This document shows positions 7,528-17,196 of a DNA stretch of 64,000 nt, piece after piece. Position 1 is the first letter of the stretch. Each line of letters opens with the position of its first letter. A model generated the notes under the pieces. It was not told the origin of the DNA. It made no database searches and worked only from the letters and a program-made list of their open reading frames with translations. This DNA is from Arthrobacter ipis (GTDB lineage: Bacteria > Actinomycetota > Actinomycetes > Actinomycetales > Micrococcaceae). Both the position numbers and the translations under genes were made by a program. The stretch spans positions 293,976-357,975 of the forward strand of contig NZ_JAAOXD010000004.1 in the NCBI RefSeq assembly GCF_014694315.1, given 5' to 3'.

Positions 7528-7971
7528 TTAGCGGACGGGCTGCTGAAGCGGTGCGGGCAGCGAGTTCTCCAGCTGGACCCGGCACTCCGTGCTTGCCTTG
7601 CTGGTTAGCGCCTGGCGGGAGCACTGCTGGAAGTCCCGGACCTGGTTGAAGAACAGTGCCGAGGTCAGGACCAGGAGAACCAGCACGGCCGAAACCACCA
7701 GGCCGGAGATGGTGCCGAACAGCACCAGCTTGGATTCCTTGAACCGGATTGCCCGGATGAGCACGATGATTCCCAGTGCGATGCCCGCCGCCGTCAGAAG
7801 GGCAGTGAGCCAGAGGTAGGCGATGTCCAGCTGGAACACGAAGAAGGCGCCCAGCACGGCCACAATGAACATGCGGAACAGCGTGTGCGTCTTCTGGAGC
7901 GAGGCTTTGGCCTCCTCGCTGAGCGGACGCGCGGTCCGCTGCGGCCCTTGGGGGCCAGGAGTGGGGTTCAT
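7528..7971 (-). CDS. Small membrane protein, three predicted helices
   Basis: 147 aa. The N-terminal 30 residues are Pro/Gln-rich and cytoplasmic-looking. Hydrophobic segments follow at about residues 34-50 (MFIVAVLGAFFVFQLDIAYL), 53-72 (LTALLTAAGIALGIIVLI) and 83-107 (LFGTISGLVVSAVLVLLVLT). A C-terminal tail of about 40 residues carries two cysteines (QQCSRQALTSKASTECR), which would lie outside the membrane and could form a disulfide. It is inserted on the opposite strand between the DUF6350 gene and purN, and its promoter region faces that of purN. I do not recognise a family with a known function. Confidence 0.7.
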   Translation of the reverse strand: MNPTPGPQGPQRTARPLSEEAKASLQKTHTLFRMFIVAVLGAFFVFQLDIAYLWLTALLTAAGIALGIIVLIRAIRFKESKLVLFGTISGLVVSAVLVLLVLTSALFFNQVRDFQQCSRQALTSKASTECRVQLENSLPAPLQQPVR

Positions 7972-7998
7972 GTTTTCCAGCCTACGCGAGCAGCCGCC

Positions 7999-8011
7999 TA
8001 AGCTTGAGCAA
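7999..8011 (+). promoter_or_regulatory. -10 box of a leaderless purN promoter
   Basis: TAAGCT at 7999-8004 ends six bases before the purN ATG at 8011, and no Shine-Dalgarno sequence is present. Transcription would begin at or next to the start codon, as in many actinobacterial leaderless mRNAs. Confidence 0.5.
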
Positions 8012-8589
8012 TGCGCATAGTAGTCCTCGTCTCCGGAACCGGTTCCAACCTCCAGGCCGTCATCGACGCCGTTCAGGCCGGGGACCTGGATGTTGAGATC
8101 GCCGCGGTCGGCGCGGACCGCCCGGGAACCTACGGCGTGGAGCGCTCTGCTGCCGCCGGGATCGACACGTTCGTGGTGGACTTCAAGGCCTACGCGGACC
8201 GTGCGGAGTGGAACGCTGCGCTGACGGAAGCCGTGGCCGCGTACCAGCCGGAAGTGGTGGTGTCGTCAGGTTTCATGCGGATCGTGAGCCCGGAGTTCAT
8301 AGACGCGTTCCAGGGGAAATACCTCAACACGCACCCAGCGCTGCTGCCGTCCTTCCCCGGCGCCCACGGCGTTCGGGACGCCATGGCCTACGGGGTCAAG
8401 GTCACCGGCTGCACAGTGCACTGGGCCGACGCCGGCGTGGACACCGGGCCCATCATCGCGCAGGAGGCGGTGGCCATCGAGGACGCCGACACTGAGGACA
8501 CCCTCCACGAACGCATCAAAGTAGTGGAACGGCGGCTCCTGGTCTCCACCCTCGCGTCGCTGGCTGCTGAGTACGCCGCCGCGAAGTAG
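8011..8589 (+). CDS. purN: Phosphoribosylglycinamide formyltransferase (GART)
   Basis: 192 aa, normal length for PurN. It transfers the formyl group of 10-formyl-THF to GAR to give FGAR, the third step of de novo purine synthesis in the cytoplasm. The N-terminal IVVLVSGTGSNLQAVID is the phosphate-binding loop. YLNTHPALLPSFPGAHG carries the catalytic Asn and His, and WADAGVDTGPIIAQ carries the catalytic Asp, at about residue 145. The start is the ATG at 8011, apparently leaderless. purH lies 1.7 kb further on the same strand but is separated by an opposite-strand MFS gene, so the two need not share a transcript. Confidence 0.97.
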   Translation: MRIVVLVSGTGSNLQAVIDAVQAGDLDVEIAAVGADRPGTYGVERSAAAGIDTFVVDFKAYADRAEWNAALTEAVAAYQPEVVVSSGFMRIVSPEFIDAFQGKYLNTHPALLPSFPGAHGVRDAMAYGVKVTGCTVHWADAGVDTGPIIAQEAVAIEDADTEDTLHERIKVVERRLLVSTLASLAAEYAAAK

Positions 8590-8605
8590 CAGCCCGCTAA
8601 GTGCC

Positions 8606-8771
8606 TTAGCAGGCGTGTGCCCAATCGATGATGGACTTGATCTCCTCAGGGTTTGAGCTGAACCACTCGCTTCCTGGACCGTCATCCAGCTGTCGGCCGC
8701 GGTAAAACAAGACTGAGTTGCACAACAAGCGCGCCAGCTGCCGAGCGCGCGGCCCCAGCCGGCAGCCCCAC
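8606..8771 (-). pseudogene. Short orphan reading frame after the MFS gene, possible gene remnant
   Basis: Between purN and the MFS stop the reverse strand keeps an open frame of about 55 codons ending SEWFSSNPEEIKSIIDWAHAC. It has protein-like composition and rarer codons than its neighbours. There is no ATG, no GTG with a ribosome site and no recognised homologue, so it may be the tail of a decayed gene or chance. I report it because the sequence is not otherwise explained. Confidence 0.2.
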
Positions 8772-10124
8772 CTACTCGAGGCGGCGCTGGCGGGTTTCCG
8801 GGGAAAAGAACGCCATCCACAGCACCGACAGGACCACCAGGCCGCCGGCGAGGGCGAATGATGTGGCCAGCCCCAGCTGCGGCCAGAAGTAGTTCGCAAA
8901 GATGAGCGGGCCGAAGCCTGCGCCCAGCCGCGAGAACGTGGACGCCCAGCCGAAGCCGCTGCCGCGCAGTTCCGTGGGGTACAGCTCGGAAACGTAGGCG
9001 TAGAGCACCGGGATGGCCACCTGCACCACGAACCCGAACACCAGCAGCCAGAACACGGCAGCCGTGGGCACGTCCACCACGAACGCCACCACCACCAGGA
9101 TCAGCGCGGACAGTGGCCCGGTAATAGCCAGCAGCCACTTGCGGCCCACGCGTTCCACGAGCAGCGCTGCCGCGATCACGCCCAGGAGCCCGACGGCGGC
9201 CATCCCCGCCGTCGTCAGGAACGCCTTGTACTCGGCGAACCCGGCGCCGATCAGGATCCGCGGCATCCAGGTCAGGGACAGGTAGTAGACCAGCAGGATG
9301 CTCATGAACAGAGCCCAGGCGGCGGTGGTGATCTTCCAGTTGAACTGCCAGACCCCGCGCAGCTGCTGCCACGCGCTGCCGGCGGAAAACCGCGGGACGG
9401 TCTGCGGCTCCGGCAGGCTGTAGGCCCGCGGCTCGGCTCCGGTGGCCTCGACCAGGCCGTCGATTACCAGAGCGGCTTCTTCCCGGCGTCCCTTGCGGAT
9501 CAGGAACAGCGGCGACTCGGGAACGCTGCGCCGCACCCAGAACACCAGCAGGGCAGGCAGCACCATGACCAGCATGGTGAGACGCCAGTCGGCAAAAGAG
9601 GCGACGAGCCAAGCCGATACGAAGCCGCAGAGGGCAGCACCCACGGGCCACCAGCCGTCCATCGCGGTCAGCACCCGGCCGCGCTGCCTTCGGGGCGTGA
9701 ATTCGCCTACCAGCGCGTAGTCCACGGGAATGCAGCCGCCCAGGCCGAATCCGGCCATGAAGCGGAACACACAGAACCAGAGGAAGTCGGGGGAGAAGGC
9801 GCCGAGCACCGTGAACAGCGAGAAGATCAGCAGCGTGGCCGTGAAGGCCTTCCTGCGCCCGATGGTGTCAGCGATGGTGCCCCAAATGAAGGCACCCAGG
9901 GCCATGCCTATGAGGTTGGCCGTGCCGATCCAGCCAGCCTCGCCCGGGGTGAGGCTCCAGTGGGTGGACAGCAGCGGAATGAGAATACCGTTCAGGGTGA
10001 CGTCCCAGGCGTCGAACATGAACCCCAGACCGCCGATCACGAAGATCCGGCCCTGCACTTTCCAGCGCCACGGCAGCTCCTGGACTACCTGCTCGCCACT
10101 GGGCACAGCGGTGTAAATATTCAT
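8772..10124 (-). CDS. MFS transporter, sugar/metabolite:proton symporter type
   Basis: 450 aa from the ATG at 10124, fixed by AGGAGG seven bases upstream; the frame stays open far upstream only because it runs antisense to purH. Twelve hydrophobic segments are visible. The MFS signature GTIADTIGRRKAF lies between helices 2 and 3, RFMAGFGLGGCIPVDYAL in helix 4, VPESPLFLIRKGRREEA in the central loop, and ELYPTELRGSGFGWASTFSR between helices 10 and 11. The last two are typical of the sugar-porter and SV2-like branch that moves sugars or aromatic and organic acids. The substrate cannot be read from the sequence. It is a monocistronic gene divergent from purH. Confidence 0.88.
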   Translation of the reverse strand: MNIYTAVPSGEQVVQELPWRWKVQGRIFVIGGLGFMFDAWDVTLNGILIPLLSTHWSLTPGEAGWIGTANLIGMALGAFIWGTIADTIGRRKAFTATLLIFSLFTVLGAFSPDFLWFCVFRFMAGFGLGGCIPVDYALVGEFTPRRQRGRVLTAMDGWWPVGAALCGFVSAWLVASFADWRLTMLVMVLPALLVFWVRRSVPESPLFLIRKGRREEAALVIDGLVEATGAEPRAYSLPEPQTVPRFSAGSAWQQLRGVWQFNWKITTAAWALFMSILLVYYLSLTWMPRILIGAGFAEYKAFLTTAGMAAVGLLGVIAAALLVERVGRKWLLAITGPLSALILVVVAFVVDVPTAAVFWLLVFGFVVQVAIPVLYAYVSELYPTELRGSGFGWASTFSRLGAGFGPLIFANYFWPQLGLATSFALAGGLVVLSVLWMAFFSPETRQRRLE

Positions 10125-10328
10125 CTCGGCCTCCTGCTTAAACCTTACGTTGCGGAACACCCCGAAGCGGCGGACCGGGAACGCCCGGAAGAGCCGAGCC
10201 CCCGCGCCGGGAACAGCCCGGCCTTCACAGTCCGGCCGCCAGCAGGCGGCGGTCCGCCGACACGATAAACTGGGCCGTATCCCCACCAACCGCGGCACAT
10301 CCACCGCGAGATAAAGACGGAGACTTTT

Positions 10329-11999
10329 GTGAGCTTGACGCAGCTTGACCGTGTTCCCATCCGCCGGGCCCTGATCTCGGTATACGACAAGACCGGTCTG
10401 GAGGAGCTCGCCAAGGGCCTGCACGCCGCAGGCGTCAAAATTGTTTCCACCGGCTCGACAGCCAAGAAGATCGCCGCGGCCGGCATCCCGGTCCAGGAAG
10501 TCGAAGAGGTCACCGGTTCCCCCGAGATGCTCGACGGCCGGGTCAAGACCCTGCATCCGCGCGTCCATGGCGGCATCCTGGCCGACCGCCGCGTCCCCGC
10601 GCACATGGAGACCCTCGCCAAGATGGAGATCGAGGCCTTCGACCTCGTCGTGGTGAACCTCTACCCGTTCGTGGAGACGGTCAGGTCCGGCGCCGCGCAG
10701 GACGACGTCGTGGAGCAGATCGACATCGGAGGCCCCGCCATGGTGCGCTCCGCAGCGAAGAACCACGCCGCCGTCGCCATTGTGGTGGACCCGACGTTTT
10801 ACGGCGACGTGGTCCGCGCCGCTGCGGAAGGCGGCTTCGACCTTAAGACCCGCCGCCGGCTCGCCGCGAAGGCGTTCGCGCACACAGCCACCTACGACAC
10901 GGCCGTGGCCACCTGGACCGCCAGCCAGTTCCTCGACGAGGACGGCGACGGCGTCATCGACTGGCCCGCCTACGCCGGCCTGGCCCTGGAACGCTCGGAG
11001 GTGCTGCGCTACGGCGAAAACCCGCACCAGCAGGCTGCGCTGTACGTGGACAAGGCAGCCCCCGCGGGCATTGCCCAAGCTGACCAGATCCACGGCAAGG
11101 CCATGAGCTACAACAACTTCGTGGACGCCGACGCAGCACTGCGCGCCGCCTACGACTTCGCCGAGCCCGCCGTGGCCATCATCAAGCACGCCAACCCGTG
11201 CGGTGTGGCAGTGGCTTCCGCCGACGCGGCCGACCCCATCGCCGATGCCCACGCCAAGGCCCACGCGTGCGACCCCGTCTCCGCGTTTGGCGGCGTCATC
11301 GCGGCCAACCGCACGGTCACCGCCGGCATGGCCCAGACCGTGGCCGGAATCTTCACCGAGGTGGTCATCGCTCCCGGCTTCGAGCCCGAGGCTGTGGAGA
11401 TCCTCTCCAAGAAGAAGAACATCCGCCTTCTGTCCCTCCCGGAGGGCTACGGCCGCTACCCGGCGGAAATCCGTCAGGTCTCCGGCGGTGTGCTGGTGCA
11501 GGTCAGCGACAAGGTGGACGCCGACGGCGACAACCCCGCCAACTGGACGCTCGCCGCCGGCGAAGCGGCCGACGACGCCACGCTGGCCGACCTCGCCTTC
11601 GCCTGGACCGCCTGCCGCGCAGCCAAGTCAAACGCGATCCTGCTCGCCTCCAACGGCGCCGCAGTGGGCATCGGCATGGGCCAGGTCAACCGTCTGGATT
11701 CCTGCAAGCTCGCCGTCGAGCGGGCCAACACGCTGGGCGTTAGCGTGCAGTCCGACGTCGACGGTGCAGGCGGCGCCTCCAACGCCGACGCAACCGGTGC
11801 TCCCGCCCGTGCCCGCGGCGCGGTGGCTGCCTCCGACGCGTTCTTCCCGTTCGCCGACGGCCTGCAGATCCTGATCGACGCCGGCGTACGGGCAGTAGTG
11901 CAGCCCGGCGGCTCGGTCCGTGACGAGGAGGTCGTCGCTGCAGCCAACGCTGCGGGCATCACCATGTACTTCACCGGCGCCCGCCACTTCTTCCACTAG
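10329..11999 (+). CDS. purH: Bifunctional AICAR transformylase / IMP cyclohydrolase
   Basis: 556 aa, as expected for actinobacterial PurH. It carries out the last two steps of de novo IMP synthesis: formylation of AICAR by 10-formyl-THF, then ring closure. The N-terminal IMP cyclohydrolase (MGS-like) domain, about residues 10-150, shows [29 protein letters not shown] and [14 protein letters not shown]. The transformylase domain shows [40 protein letters not shown] and the terminal [12 protein letters not shown]. The start is the GTG at 10329, with GGAGA upstream and a TAAACT -10 box near 10268. A 58-bp tandem repeat and a strong terminator follow. Confidence 0.97.
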   Translation: MSLTQLDRVPIRRALISVYDKTGLEELAKGLHAAGVKIVSTGSTAKKIAAAGIPVQEVEEVTGSPEMLDGRVKTLHPRVHGGILADRRVPAHMETLAKMEIEAFDLVVVNLYPFVETVRSGAAQDDVVEQIDIGGPAMVRSAAKNHAAVAIVVDPTFYGDVVRAAAEGGFDLKTRRRLAAKAFAHTATYDTAVATWTASQFLDEDGDGVIDWPAYAGLALERSEVLRYGENPHQQAALYVDKAAPAGIAQADQIHGKAMSYNNFVDADAALRAAYDFAEPAVAIIKHANPCGVAVASADAADPIADAHAKAHACDPVSAFGGVIAANRTVTAGMAQTVAGIFTEVVIAPGFEPEAVEILSKKKNIRLLSLPEGYGRYPAEIRQVSGGVLVQVSDKVDADGDNPANWTLAAGEAADDATLADLAFAWTACRAAKSNAILLASNGAAVGIGMGQVNRLDSCKLAVERANTLGVSVQSDVDGAGGASNADATGAPARARGAVAASDAFFPFADGLQILIDAGVRAVVQPGGSVRDEEVVAAANAAGITMYFTGARHFFH

Positions 12000-12002
12000 T
12001 CC

Positions 12003-12118
12003 CCACCGCCTCCCTAACCTCGCTGCGCTCGGCCGGGGAACCCGGGCGGCGTGGGCCCAACCACCGCCTCCCTAACCTCGCTGCGCTCGGCCAGGGAATC
12101 CGGGCGGCGTGGGCCCGA
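12003..12118. repeat. Two tandem copies of a 58-bp intergenic repeat
   Basis: Copies at 12003-12060 and 12061-12118 differ at few positions. Each contains CCTCCCTAACCTCGCTGCGC and GGGCGGCGTGGGCCC. Inverted single copies occur at 42712-42770 after folD and 53047-53104 next to an alpha/beta hydrolase gene. They are non-coding and found only between genes. Confidence 0.8.
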
Positions 12119-12121
12119 GTT

Positions 12122-12172
12122 AAAGCCCGACGGCGGCTGCCCCCTTAAGGGGACGGCCGCCGTCGGGCTTTT
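12122..12172. terminator. Rho-independent terminator after purH
   Basis: AAAGCCCGACGGCGGC (12122-12137) pairs with GCCGCCGTCGGGCTTT (12156-12171), followed by TTAC. It lies between purH and the convergent small ORF and can serve both directions, since the mirror strand also ends in T residues. Confidence 0.85.
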
Positions 12173-12178
12173 ACTTGC

Positions 12179-12355
12179 TTAGCTTTCCTCCGTTTCCTCC
12201 TGGGCCGGCAACCGGAGGTCCCGGGGGACCGCTTCGGCCATCCGTTCCGGCGTCCAGTAGGCCAGGATCTCCTCGGGCGCCTGGCTGATGCTGTGGCCTA
12301 CCGCAGCGTCGTCAGTGCTGCCCGCGTCATCCTTATTTCCGCTGTGCACTGTCAT
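12179..12355 (-). CDS. 58-aa small protein sharing the YWTPERM motif of the adjacent protease
   Basis: 58 aa: ATG at 12355-12353, TAA at 12179-12181. The start lies 23 nt inside the 3' end of the protease gene in another frame, so translation would be coupled. The N-terminal 30 residues are acidic and polar with no signal peptide. Residues 33-50, YWTPERMAEAVPRDLRLP, match YWTPERMRAALPGDLLAA in the propeptide region of the protease (residues 54-71). The acidic tail is EETEES. I know of no named family. The shared motif suggests that both peptides occupy the same site, for example one acting as an intracellular inhibitor or chaperone. That is inference; a duplication remnant is the alternative. 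Confidence 0.55.
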   Translation of the reverse strand: MTVHSGNKDDAGSTDDAAVGHSISQAPEEILAYWTPERMAEAVPRDLRLPAQEETEES

Positions 12356-13334
12356 AGACCTTCATGATGGTCGAGCCCCAGAACGGCCCGAACATCGTGG
12401 TGGAATTCGTTCCGTACCCGTAGCTGTTGACCGAGTTCTGGAAGCCGTCGGCTGAACTTGCAGCATCCGTGTCGCCCCGGGCAAACCAAGGGCCGCCCGA
12501 GGAACCGCCCGTCATGTCACAGGAAATCCCCTGGGAATTGAACTGAGGGTTGATCGTGTCGTCCTTGGCCTTGCCTGTGCAGCTGACCAAGGTCTTGCCG
12601 GTGAACGGGGCCGCCGCCGGGTACCCAAAGGACTTGTATGTCAGCCCCCGGGGCTGGCTGAACTCCACACCGGAGGCACCCACCTTGTCGGCCAGGGTCT
12701 TGCCACCCACCCGGGCCACAACGGCGAAGCCGGTGTCGTAGCGGATATCGCCGCCGGAGGTCCAGTTCCGTGCCGCGTGCAGCGACCGGGCCGGCCATTG
12801 ACCATACGGGGACAGGCCGTTGTTGTAGCCGGGAACAAACACCCAGTTGGTGGCGAAGGCGCCCGGCCCCTCATTAACGCAGTGGCCGGCGGTTGCCACG
12901 AGGCTCTTGTTCCGGGCGGCGACTGAGTTGCCGGAGCAGACGTAGTTGATTCCGGCGAGGGTGAAGAAGACCTTGCCGATGTGCGGCACCGGTTTTTCAT
13001 CTGCGTGCAGGGCCGTGGTTACCGTGGTCTGCGGGGCGGTGCCGGCGATTCTCGTTGGCGCTCCCGTCGCCACGGCAGCCGAAGGCGAGGAGCCTTTGTT
13101 TTCGTGCCTGACCACGGCCTTGGCGGCCAGCAAATCGCCGGGAAGGGCGGCGCGCATGCGCTCGGGCGTCCAGTAGCCCTGCGGGCTGGACACGGGGGTG
13201 CTAGCAACTTGCAACTGGGTTGTATCCTGCGACGTTGCAGAAGAGGCTGTAGCGCCGCCGATGGCGCTCACTACCAGCAGCAAGCCCGTGGAGAGGCTCA
13301 GAAGGCTGCCAGCCAGTGTCTTTTTGCTCGTCAT
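12333..13334 (-). CDS. Secreted trypsin-like serine protease with propeptide (S1 family, V8-like)
   Basis: 333 aa. A signal peptide (TLAGSLLSLSTGLLLVVSAI, cut near residue 32) is followed by a propeptide containing GYWTPERMRAALPGDLLAAK. The protease domain starts at about residue 117 with IGKVFFTLAGINYVCSGNSV. The catalytic triad is visible: His151 in VATAGHCV, Asp200 in DIRYDTGFAVV and Ser279 in DMTGGSSGGPW. Four cysteines (133, 152, 252, 272) can give two disulfides. This is the YVCSGN...ATAGHC...GGSSGGPW group of exported actinobacterial peptidases; substrate preference is not evident. It is monocistronic except for the overlapping 58-aa ORF at its 3' end. The 13335-13707 gap upstream holds both promoters and one small hairpin. 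Confidence 0.92.
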   Translation of the reverse strand: MTSKKTLAGSLLSLSTGLLLVVSAIGGATASSATSQDTTQLQVASTPVSSPQGYWTPERMRAALPGDLLAAKAVVRHENKGSSPSAAVATGAPTRIAGTAPQTTVTTALHADEKPVPHIGKVFFTLAGINYVCSGNSVAARNKSLVATAGHCVNEGPGAFATNWVFVPGYNNGLSPYGQWPARSLHAARNWTSGGDIRYDTGFAVVARVGGKTLADKVGASGVEFSQPRGLTYKSFGYPAAAPFTGKTLVSCTGKAKDDTINPQFNSQGISCDMTGGSSGGPWFARGDTDAASSADGFQNSVNSYGYGTNSTTMFGPFWGSTIMKVYDSAQRK

Positions 13335-13561
13335 TTGCGGTCCTACCTATCAGGTGGGGCGGGCCCGGGAGGCACGCCGGGTGACTGATTGACCTACCCG
13401 GGGATGACAAGCTCGGTTAAAAACGATTCAGGTTTTCTTGCCAGGTAGGGGTGGTGCTGATCTGCCCCTGCCGCAAGGGGTTACTACTCAGTTCAGCCGC
13501 CGAAGCGGTATTCCTTTATGAGAGAAAGATTAGAGCCCCACCGCCCCGGAGACAATGGATA

Positions 13562-13579
13562 GTGTGGCGAAAGCCACAC
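13562..13579 (+). other. Perfect GAAA-tetraloop hairpin in the icd upstream region
   Basis: GTGTGGC (13562-13568) pairs with GCCACAC (13573-13579) around a GAAA tetraloop, a very stable RNA fold. It lies about 130 nt before icd in a 370-bp intergenic region. If the icd transcript starts upstream of it, it would sit in the 5' leader; otherwise it may be a protein-binding inverted repeat. Confidence 0.35.
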
Positions 13580-13662
13580 GAAGGGGGTAATCCAAGGGCA
13601 TCCGGCCCTCCTGTTGAGGTTCAACCGGTTCACCTCGGGTAAGTTAAAGGTTGGTGAAATAG

Positions 13663-15927
<2,265 letters not shown>

Positions 15928-15968
15928 TTCTCTGACTCTCGACTGAGTCGTAGAGCTGAGCAGTAGGA

Positions 15969-16007
15969 GCGCCCCGCCACTCGTTTGAGTGGCGGGGCGC
16001 TTCTTTG
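15969..16007 (+). terminator. Rho-independent terminator after icd
   Basis: GCGCCCCGCCACTC (15969-15982) pairs perfectly with GAGTGGCGGGGCGC (15987-16000) over a GTTT loop and is followed by TTCTTTG. It separates icd from the convergent START-like gene. Confidence 0.9.
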
Positions 16008-16040
16008 CTTGCCGGGACTGCTAGCGGTTTGGAAACTGAC

Positions 16041-16922
16041 CTACCGGTCGGGGATGTCGTCGCGGCGGGTGTCCGTGTGCCGGGTTTCATTCCGTGGCTC
16101 GCCGGTGTCGTCGTCACCATACGGGGCGTCGACCGCCATGTCTGGGTCGGTGCTGACGGGCCGCTCGGTTGCTGAGGCGTCGTAGGCGTCGCCTGATTCG
16201 TAGCTGCGGCCCGGGACCGCGTCCATGCCGGCCCCCTCGGAGTAGCCGGTGCTTGCGCCCGGGTCGCCGTTGCCGCCGGCCGCTGTAGTGCCCATGCCGA
16301 CGCCGGTCCCTACCGTTCCAGCACCGCCCGCTCCGGCTCCGACGCCGGCACCCGTTGTCCCGGCACCCGTTGTCCCGGCACCCGTCCCGGCCCCGGTGCC
16401 ACCACCAAGACCGGTTCCCATGCCGCCTCCCATGCCAGCCGCCGTCGAGCCCGCATCACCTTCCACCTCGCCACCGCTGACGCTTTCACGCCAGGCGCCG
16501 GTTTCCGTGTCGCGTTCCTCGATGAACTTCTTGAACTTCCTCAGATCCGACGCGACCTGCCGGGAATCGAGCCCGGTGGCCGCACCGAGCTTCTCCATCG
16601 CGGATTCGGGCTCCCACGTCAGCTCGACGTTCACCTTGGTTTCGTTGGCGCCCAGGGACTCGAACCATACAGTGCCGGCATTGCGGGGCTCGTTCAGGCT
16701 CTCCCACGTGACCCGTTGGTCCGGCTCCTGGACGGTGATCTGGGCGTCGTACTCGCGCTTCACACCGGCGATGCTGGTTTCGAAATGAACAGTGGTGTCG
16801 TCGAGCTGGCGGACGGCGTCGACGCCGCTCATGAAATTGGGGAAATCCTCAAACTGGGTCCATTGGTTGTAGGCCTGGCGTACGGGGACATCGACGGTTA
16901 TCGATTCCTGGACAGTTGCCAT
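16041..16922 (-). CDS. SRPBCC (START-like) protein with Gly/Ala/Thr-rich C-terminal tail
   Basis: 293 aa from the ATG at 16922, with AAGGAGTG upstream. Residues 1-145 form an SRPBCC/polyketide-cyclase-like fold (VQESITVDVPVRQAYNQWTQ, FEDFPNFMSGVDAVRQLDD, VTWESLNEPRNAGTVWFESL), a hydrophobic ligand-binding domain. From about residue 160 it becomes repetitive, with GTGAGTTGAGTTGAG-like units, then an acidic, disordered end (ETRHTDTRRDDIPDR). The tail resembles that of other stress proteins in the window. It is divergent from katE, and both promoters carry the same near-palindrome. The ligand is unknown; a stress role is inferred from context. Confidence 0.8.
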   Translation of the reverse strand: MATVQESITVDVPVRQAYNQWTQFEDFPNFMSGVDAVRQLDDTTVHFETSIAGVKREYDAQITVQEPDQRVTWESLNEPRNAGTVWFESLGANETKVNVELTWEPESAMEKLGAATGLDSRQVASDLRKFKKFIEERDTETGAWRESVSGGEVEGDAGSTAAGMGGGMGTGLGGGTGAGTGAGTTGAGTTGAGVGAGAGGAGTVGTGVGMGTTAAGGNGDPGASTGYSEGAGMDAVPGRSYESGDAYDASATERPVSTDPDMAVDAPYGDDDTGEPRNETRHTDTRRDDIPDR

Positions 16923-17035
16923 GCTTGGTTCACTCCTTCGGCGTACGGGCGGCTGGGCCCGTGGTTCTGATTGCCATTGTTCGGATGGAACACCTCCAAC
17001 GTAGCGGGAAGCCGTCGGCATTTGAAGAGCGAAAC

Positions 17036-17047
17036 TAAGCCTGCTGA
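17036..17047. promoter_or_regulatory. Copy of the stress-gene near-palindrome facing the SRPBCC gene
   Basis: TAAGCCTGCTGA, 10 of 12 matches to TAAGCATGCTTA and 11 of 12 to the inverse of the site at 17116. It lies 114 bp upstream of the SRPBCC start. Confidence 0.4.
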
Positions 17048-17115
17048 CTATGAAGCTCAGGCGGGCCCAGATGACGGCACGCGGTTGTGGGAGGCCACAC
17101 GTTTTCATAGGGTAC

Positions 17116-17127
17116 TAAGCAGGCTTA
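17116..17127. promoter_or_regulatory. Copy of the stress-gene near-palindrome upstream of katE
   Basis: TAAGCAGGCTTA, 11 of 12 matches to the perfect palindrome at 1524. It lies 70 bp upstream of the katE GTG, just after CATAGGGTAC, which is similar to a stress-sigma -10 box. Confidence 0.45.
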
Positions 17128-17196
17128 TCTTCCGGCCGGGTGCCCAGCGCCTAGGCCGAGCCCCGCTAGGCCGCCGTTTCGGAAAGGATCCTCTCT

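Noticed and set aside
10125..11264. N-terminal extension of the MFS transporter by about 380 residues
   Set aside because: It is antisense to purH. The MFS start at 10124 has AGGAGG and the expected family length.
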